From positions 1 through 32,758 of the forward strand of contig CAIOGM010000107.1 of NCBI GenBank assembly GCA_903857795.1: DNA of 32,758 nt, given 5' to 3'. Within the stretch, counting starts at the first letter, position 1. Every line of letters begins with the position of its first letter. The stretch comes from an uncultured Geobacter sp. (GTDB lineage: Bacteria > Desulfobacterota > Desulfuromonadia > Geobacterales > CAIOGM01). A program made the position numbers and the translations under genes. Of this stretch, positions 32,684 to 32,758 are shown piece by piece. Under the pieces are notes generated by a model that had not been told where the DNA came from, did not search any database, and saw nothing but the letters and a program-made list of their open reading frames with translations.

Positions 32684-32758
32684 CCACAGCATGAAGTCTG
32701 TCCACAGAGGGGTGAGCTTTGCCGGGGTGAGCGGCGTCCCCCCTCAACGCATGTGAAC

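Overview
The window reads as a high-GC (about 60%) chromosomal segment of a deltaproteobacterium, most likely Geobacter/Pelobacter-like (Desulfuromonadia). This is inferred from gene content and order: rpmI-rplT-pheS-pheT-ihfA; a SpoIID-like gene with queA-tgt-yajC-secD-secF; a B12-dependent ribonucleotide reductase; EpmA with EF-P; two-component receivers with PilZ or HD-type outputs; and many short intergenic repeats. No rRNA gene or species marker is present, so the genus is not settled.

Positions 1-29,470 are mostly core genome. (1) 1-4,450: ribosomal proteins L35 (end only) and L20, both PheRS subunits and IHF-alpha. (2) 4,548-4,915: tRNA-Pro(GGG) and a small Rmf-like protein. (3) 5,043-7,540: nrdJ on the minus strand, behind a promoter overlapped by a probable tandem NrdR operator. 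(4) 7,548-14,468: queuosine synthesis (queA, tgt) and the YajC-SecD-SecF translocon accessory genes, separated by a heptamer repeat array. (5) 14,570-17,150: recJ, a small membrane protein and maf. (6) 17,433-20,763, all minus strand: a receiver/HD-type regulator with a sigma-54-like promoter, then infA, efp and epmA. (7) 20,942-24,255: a 134-aa unknown, an RlmD-type methyltransferase, a TPR protein, an IHF-beta-like protein and tRNA-Cys(GCA). (8) 24,652-29,467: a receiver-PilZ protein divergent from an operon of a Ycf46-type AAA ATPase, an MFS transporter and an Nramp metal transporter.

From 29,470 to the end the sequence is accessory. Two paralogous minus-strand modules (membrane-anchored DUF1640-like protein, ribbon-helix-helix antitoxin, RelE/ParE-type toxin) lie in tandem. 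Their coding parts have diverged, but their 159-bp leaders differ at only three positions. A REP-hairpin element of about 160 bp with inverted ends interrupts copy A; the matching site in copy B is uninterrupted. Beyond 31,567 come a 214-bp segment with 11-bp inverted ends, an AT-richer stretch with palindromes, and what looks like the N-terminal part of a phage or plasmid replication initiator.

The clearest candidates for something new are the duplicated DUF1640/toxin-antitoxin modules with their homogenised leader and the empty-site-defined insertion element. Next are the twin 15-bp sites upstream of the sigma-54-like promoter of the HD regulator, and the terminal replicon fragment. All promoter, operator and terminator calls were made by eye from motif and spacing.
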